From an uncultured Hyphomicrobiales bacterium (lineage in GTDB: Bacteria; Pseudomonadota; Alphaproteobacteria; Rhizobiales; Xanthobacteraceae): a stretch of DNA of 58,783 bases. Location of the stretch: positions 1-58,783 of the forward strand of contig CAIYTE010000143.1 of assembly GCA_903929045.1 (NCBI GenBank), written 5' to 3'. Below are positions 53,315 to 58,783 of this stretch, in pieces (the stretch's first letter is position 1; every line of letters begins with the position of its first letter). The translations under genes and the position numbers were made by a program. The notes below the pieces were generated by a model, which was not told the origin of the DNA, made no database searches, and was given only the letters and a program-made list of their open reading frames with translations.

Positions 53315-53401
53315 GCGCAGGCCATACCGGCTGCGCCCGGGTTCGGTTCGGCCATATGGCGGACTGCCCGCATGTCGCTCACTTTGGAGGACTTGCTGAT
53401 G
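53315..53401 (+). promoter_or_regulatory. ROSE-type RNA thermometer in the hsp20 leader
   Basis: Right before the start codon TCGCTC (53375-53380) can pair with the Shine-Dalgarno GGAGGA (53386-53391), leaving G53377 bulged. That is the hallmark of ROSE elements (UYGCU opposite the SD, with the mobile G), known to control small heat-shock genes in Rhizobiales. An upstream hairpin (arms 53315-53323 and 53329-53336) fits the multi-stem ROSE layout. It also argues against an upstream start at 53372, which would lie inside the element. Confidence 0.75.
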
Positions 53402-53851
53402 CGTACGTTCGATCTCACTCCCCTTTATCGCTCCACCGTCGGTTTCGACCGGCTGTTCTCGCTTCTCGACGGCTCCGAGGCTGCGCCGGGCTATCCGCCC
53501 TATAACATCGAGCGCACATCGGAAAGCGACTACCGCGTCACCGTCGCGGTCGCCGGCTTTGCCGAAGACGAGCTTTCGATTGAATCGAAAGAGAACACCC
53601 TGACCATCAAGGGCTCCAAGCAGGCCAAGCAGGAAAACGCCGACGTGCTCTATCAGGGCATCGCGGCGCGCGCCTTCGAGCGCCAGTTCCAGCTCGCCGA
53701 TTACGTCACGGTGAAGTCTGCGACCCTCGAGAACGGTTTGCTGCACGTAGACCTCGTGCGCGAAATTCCCGAGGCGAAGAAGCCCCGCCAGATTCCGATC
53801 GGCAACGGTCAGGCGCAGGCGCAGGTCGTCGACAGCAAAGTCGCCGCCTAA
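53399..53851 (+). CDS. Small heat-shock protein Hsp20
   Basis: A 150-residue alpha-crystallin-domain chaperone of the IbpA type that holds unfolding proteins during heat stress. The N-terminus MRTFDLTPLYRSTVGFDRLF is diagnostic, with NIERTSESDYRVTVAVAGF and the alpha-crystallin ENGLLHVDLVREIPEAKKP near residue 122. The start at 53399 is set by GGAGGA at 53386. A sigma-32-like promoter and a ROSE element precede it and a strong terminator follows, so it is a heat-controlled monocistronic gene. Confidence 0.95.
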   Translation: MRTFDLTPLYRSTVGFDRLFSLLDGSEAAPGYPPYNIERTSESDYRVTVAVAGFAEDELSIESKENTLTIKGSKQAKQENADVLYQGIAARAFERQFQLADYVTVKSATLENGLLHVDLVREIPEAKKPRQIPIGNGQAQAQVVDSKVAA

Positions 53852-53876
53852 CCGATCAGGCTGAATGTAAACGTGG

Positions 53877-53905
53877 AGCGCCCCGGAATTTCCGGGGCGC
53901 TTTTT
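53877..53905 (+). terminator. Rho-independent terminator of hsp20
   Basis: AGCGCCCCGG (53877-53886) pairs perfectly with CCGGGGCGCT (53892-53901) around AATTT, followed by TTTT. It may also serve the convergent minus-strand gene ending at 53912. Confidence 0.92.
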
Positions 53906-53911
53906 ATTGTC

Positions 53912-54766
53912 TCAGTATTTGTCGCCGCGCGCGGCCGAGGCCGGCGGCGTGTAACCGAGCGGCGGCTGGTCGGCGGTCACTTCCGACGGCGGCGGCGTCT
54001 CGCCGGACTCTGGTTCGGGCAAAGGCTCAGTCGACGGCACCGCGCTCTCGGCATGCGCGTCGGCGCTTGACCCGAATTTCGGCGTCGGCTTGACCGGCGA
54101 CGGACCGTCAGCCGGCAACGGCGGCGCGCTCAACACCGCGCGGCGCGGACTGAGCGGTTGCGGGCTCGGTGTCTCGTCATCCGGCGCTGCGTCGGTCTTC
54201 GCCTTTGGCTTCGACATGTCGATGTGACGCACGACACGCTTTTCCGGGCGCGGCTCTGGCCGCAATTCCTGGCGCTCCTCGACACGCGGGTCTTGGCGCG
54301 GGTCTTGGCGCGATTCTTGGCGCGATTCTTGGCGACTTTCCTGGCGCGCCGGCACCGTTTCAACACGCCGCGGAACGGGCGCCACATAAGGCTTTTCAGC
54401 ACGTGGCTTTTCGACGGGCGGCGCCTCGACACGCTGCGGCGCCCAACGCGGCGTCGTGCGCACCGGCGGCGGTGCAACGCGGCGGCGCGGCGGCGGCGCG
54501 ATGTCGTCCTCGTCGCGTTCAACGCTGGCGCGGCTGCCTCGATATGTTTCCGACTGCGGAACAATGATGATGCGCGGCCCGCGCTCGTAATTCAGCACCG
54601 ACGCCGTGGTTTGCGCGACGACGATCGGGCCCGATGCATCGGTGGATTCGGCAGCCTTCGCTTCGCTGACCACCGCCGGCGCCTCGGTCTTCACCCCGGG
54701 CGCAACGAACGACAGGCCCGCGGCCACCGCCGCTCCCGCCAACGCGATCGTCACTGCCTCTTTCAT
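53912..54766 (-). CDS. Pro/Arg/Glu-rich repeat-containing exported or anchored protein
   Basis: A 284-residue protein with an N-terminal hydrophobic helix (VTIALAGAAVAAGLSFVAPG) and then a low-complexity Pro/Arg/Glu-rich chain, including a run of RQES and RQDP repeats near residues 143-160 and a Pro/Ser-rich C-terminus. No domain is recognised. The repeats come from a roughly 12-bp tandem unit. It lies upstream of nothing obvious; the DoxX gene is adjacent on the same strand (about 15 nt upstream). Function unknown. Confidence 0.7.
   Translation of the reverse strand: MKEAVTIALAGAAVAAGLSFVAPGVKTEAPAVVSEAKAAESTDASGPIVVAQTTASVLNYERGPRIIIVPQSETYRGSRASVERDEDDIAPPPRRRVAPPPVRTTPRWAPQRVEAPPVEKPRAEKPYVAPVPRRVETVPARQESRQESRQESRQDPRQDPRVEERQELRPEPRPEKRVVRHIDMSKPKAKTDAAPDDETPSPQPLSPRRAVLSAPPLPADGPSPVKPTPKFGSSADAHAESAVPSTEPLPEPESGETPPPSEVTADQPPLGYTPPASAARGDKY
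54285..54344 (-). repeat. 12-bp tandem repeats encoding RQES/RQDP peptides
   Basis: About five copies of a 12-bp unit (plus-strand form TTGGCGCGATTC and variants) encode RQES, RQES, RQES, RQDP, RQDP. As in the L,D-transpeptidase linker, the repeat length keeps the frame when copies change. Confidence 0.75.
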
Positions 54767-54780
54767 GACGGCGACCCGGC

Positions 54781-55515
54781 TTAGCGCTTCGCAAACATGC
54801 GGACGATGTGATCGAGCGACACGGCGCCGGGACCACGCGACACGATCACCAGCAGCATGGCCGCCCAGTAAATGTGCGTGGTCCAGAGCGCGCTCGGGAT
54901 CAGGTAAATCTGAAACAGCGCCGTCAGCATCAGCATGCCGACCGCGGCAAAGCGCGACGCGAAGCCAAGCACCAGCATGACCGGCAGAATGAATTCGGCG
55001 TAGCTCACGATGGAGGCCATCAATGACGGTGGCAGCGGCGAGCCGACAAAGCGCGACGTGAAGAACGCGATCGTCGCCGGCGCGACGTCGACCGGCAGCA
55101 GCACGGAAAGATTGAGCGCCTTCAGGCTGAAGCCCTGGAAGCTGAAATTCTGCACCGCCTCCGGCAGGCTGACCGGCAGGCCGACGACCTTGCTCTGGCC
55201 GTCGAGGAAGAAGACGCGCGCCATGACGAGGCGCAGCGCCAGCGCCACCAGCGTGTAGGGCACGAATCTGGCGAGGCCGTCGATGGTGAGGCCGATAATG
55301 GAGCGCGAGCGGCGGGCACGGTCATGGGCGCGCCGCGAAATCTTGGCGCTCATGGCGAGCGCGGCGGCAACGGCCGGCGACGGCGGCCGCATGATCGAGT
55401 TGACCGGCAGATCCATGGCCGGTGTTATGGTCGTCAGGCGTTCCGCCAGGCGGGCCATGGCCGCTTCGCCCGAACCAAGCTCCACAGGCCGGTGCAAGGT
55501 GTTGATATCGCTCAT
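54781..55515 (-). CDS. DoxX family membrane protein
   Basis: The 244-residue protein has four or so hydrophobic helices and the DoxX features ARVFFLDGQSKVVGLP near residue 101 and the helix SYAEFILPVMLVLGFASRFA. An N-terminal cytosolic extension of about 80 residues precedes the first helix. DoxX proteins are small membrane proteins linked to redox or quinone functions in some systems. The start at 55515 (MSDINTLHRP) is chosen over in-frame 55578. It precedes the Pro-rich gene on the same strand. Confidence 0.85.
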   Translation of the reverse strand: MSDINTLHRPVELGSGEAAMARLAERLTTITPAMDLPVNSIMRPPSPAVAAALAMSAKISRRAHDRARRSRSIIGLTIDGLARFVPYTLVALALRLVMARVFFLDGQSKVVGLPVSLPEAVQNFSFQGFSLKALNLSVLLPVDVAPATIAFFTSRFVGSPLPPSLMASIVSYAEFILPVMLVLGFASRFAAVGMLMLTALFQIYLIPSALWTTHIYWAAMLLVIVSRGPGAVSLDHIVRMFAKR

Positions 55516-55982
55516 GGGCAGCGGCTCCGGAATTAAGACCTTGTGCACCATAGCGGCCGCGCCCGGGCTCGCGGCCAAAACCCCTCGGCACGGTTAGAAT
55601 CCACGGTTAAACGGTTAATCCGGCAGGACTTTCGTCTGCGGCGCCGCGCAACGGTATTGCGCGCCAGGGCTGCCCGTGGTCCCCTTCTTGCTTCTTTGCG
55701 ATTGGCTGCCGCAACAAAAGGTCCGTCTGGAGCGATTCCAGCGTGGACCAGCCTTGTGTGGCGGTGCAAAATTTGGCATGGTCCATTAGGACAGCAATGC
55801 TGTCCTAATGCGGTGCCGACGGCTTGGGCAGGACGCGTGGCGGGGCGAGGCAGGTACCGGTCAAGTATCGGGCACGCCTACCCTTTTCGAGATTGGTTGA
55901 AATGCGACCGGGCGCCTCAAGGCGCAACGGCCAAAGTGAGTACGCCGGAGGCTCTCGAGGGCCGTTGGCGGGGGTGGACAAG
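55516..55982. other. Region upstream of gltB
   Basis: A 467-bp gap between divergent genes that carries the gltB promoter. Its clearest feature is the 11-bp inverted repeat at 55784-55810. A short GCGCC-TCAA-GGCGC hairpin lies at 55911-55924 in the leader. Plus-strand open frames here lack plausible products. Confidence 0.5.
55784..55810. promoter_or_regulatory. 11-bp inverted repeat upstream of gltB
   Basis: CATTAGGACAG (55784-55794) and CTGTCCTAATG (55800-55810) are perfect complements with a 5-nt spacer, 172 bp before the gltB ATG. It looks like a dimeric regulator site or a leader hairpin. Its regulator is not identified. Confidence 0.65.

Positions 55983-58783
<2,801 letters not shown>

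Noticed and set aside
53372-53398. Upstream start for Hsp20 at ATG 53372
   Set aside because: It lies within the ROSE element and has no ribosome binding site, whereas GGAGGA sits properly before 53399.

Overview
The window is a GC-rich chromosomal segment from an alphaproteobacterium, most likely Hyphomicrobiales near the Bradyrhizobiaceae/Xanthobacteraceae. The evidence is the CpdR–N-formylglutamate amidohydrolase pair, GapR (DUF2312), DUF1244, the split pntAA/pntAB/pntB transhydrogenase behind a short aa3-oxidase subunit IV, an HWE histidine kinase, HisN of the inositol monophosphatase type and a ROSE-type heat-shock leader. Most of it is ordinary chromosome. I see no insertion sequence, prophage or CRISPR array.

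Layout. 1-8 kb: purE-purK, a glutathione transferase, an Asp/Asn hydroxylase-like oxygenase, rpsU, a Tat-exported oxalate decarboxylase-like bicupin, a GNAT enzyme, an HWE kinase and a formyltransferase-like protein. 8-11.3 kb: coxIV-like/pntAA/pntAB/pntB on the minus strand. 11.4-19.5 kb: a frameshifted methyltransferase, an ABC1/UbiB kinase, a dienelactone hydrolase, a BKACE enzyme, a Doc/AbrB toxin-antitoxin pair with a clear operator, oligoendopeptidase F and a second GST. 19.6-25.2 kb: a sigma-54 response regulator, an L,D-transpeptidase and a DUF882/M15 peptidase, probably a cell-wall remodelling block. 25.2-30.5 kb: a palindromic intergenic repeat, GapR, DUF1244, a glycerate kinase-like gene, DUF1036, pyruvate kinase and a hydrolase. 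30.7-35 kb: a single-domain BLUF photoreceptor, a small winged-helix protein, a membrane diguanylate cyclase, a TPR protein, rpmJ and a MetE-like enzyme. 35-41.5 kb: a hybrid histidine kinase, a VTT membrane protein, tRNA-Val(GAC), cpdR, N-formylglutamate amidohydrolase, a probable minus-strand small RNA and hisN. 41.5-47.9 kb: paoABC-type periplasmic aldehyde oxidoreductase, a Crp/Fnr regulator with an internal stop codon, a transglutaminase and DUF2147. 48-55.5 kb: two tandem chemoreceptors, a lysophospholipase-like hydrolase, a heat-shock-controlled hsp20, a repeat-rich secreted protein and DoxX. 56 kb to the end: gltB, cut by the window edge.

The most interesting non-coding signals are these. 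A minus-strand RNA of about 80 nt (near 40260-40340) ends in an otherwise orphan Rho-independent terminator and shows CCUCC anti-Shine-Dalgarno motifs in two hairpin loops. The hsp20 leader combines a sigma-32-like promoter with a ROSE-type thermometer hairpin. The toxin-antitoxin promoter is embedded in a 17-bp inverted repeat. Perfect palindromes lie upstream of gltB and of the interrupted Crp/Fnr gene. Two genes look broken: the methyltransferase (-1 frameshift) and the Crp/Fnr gene (in-frame TAG).
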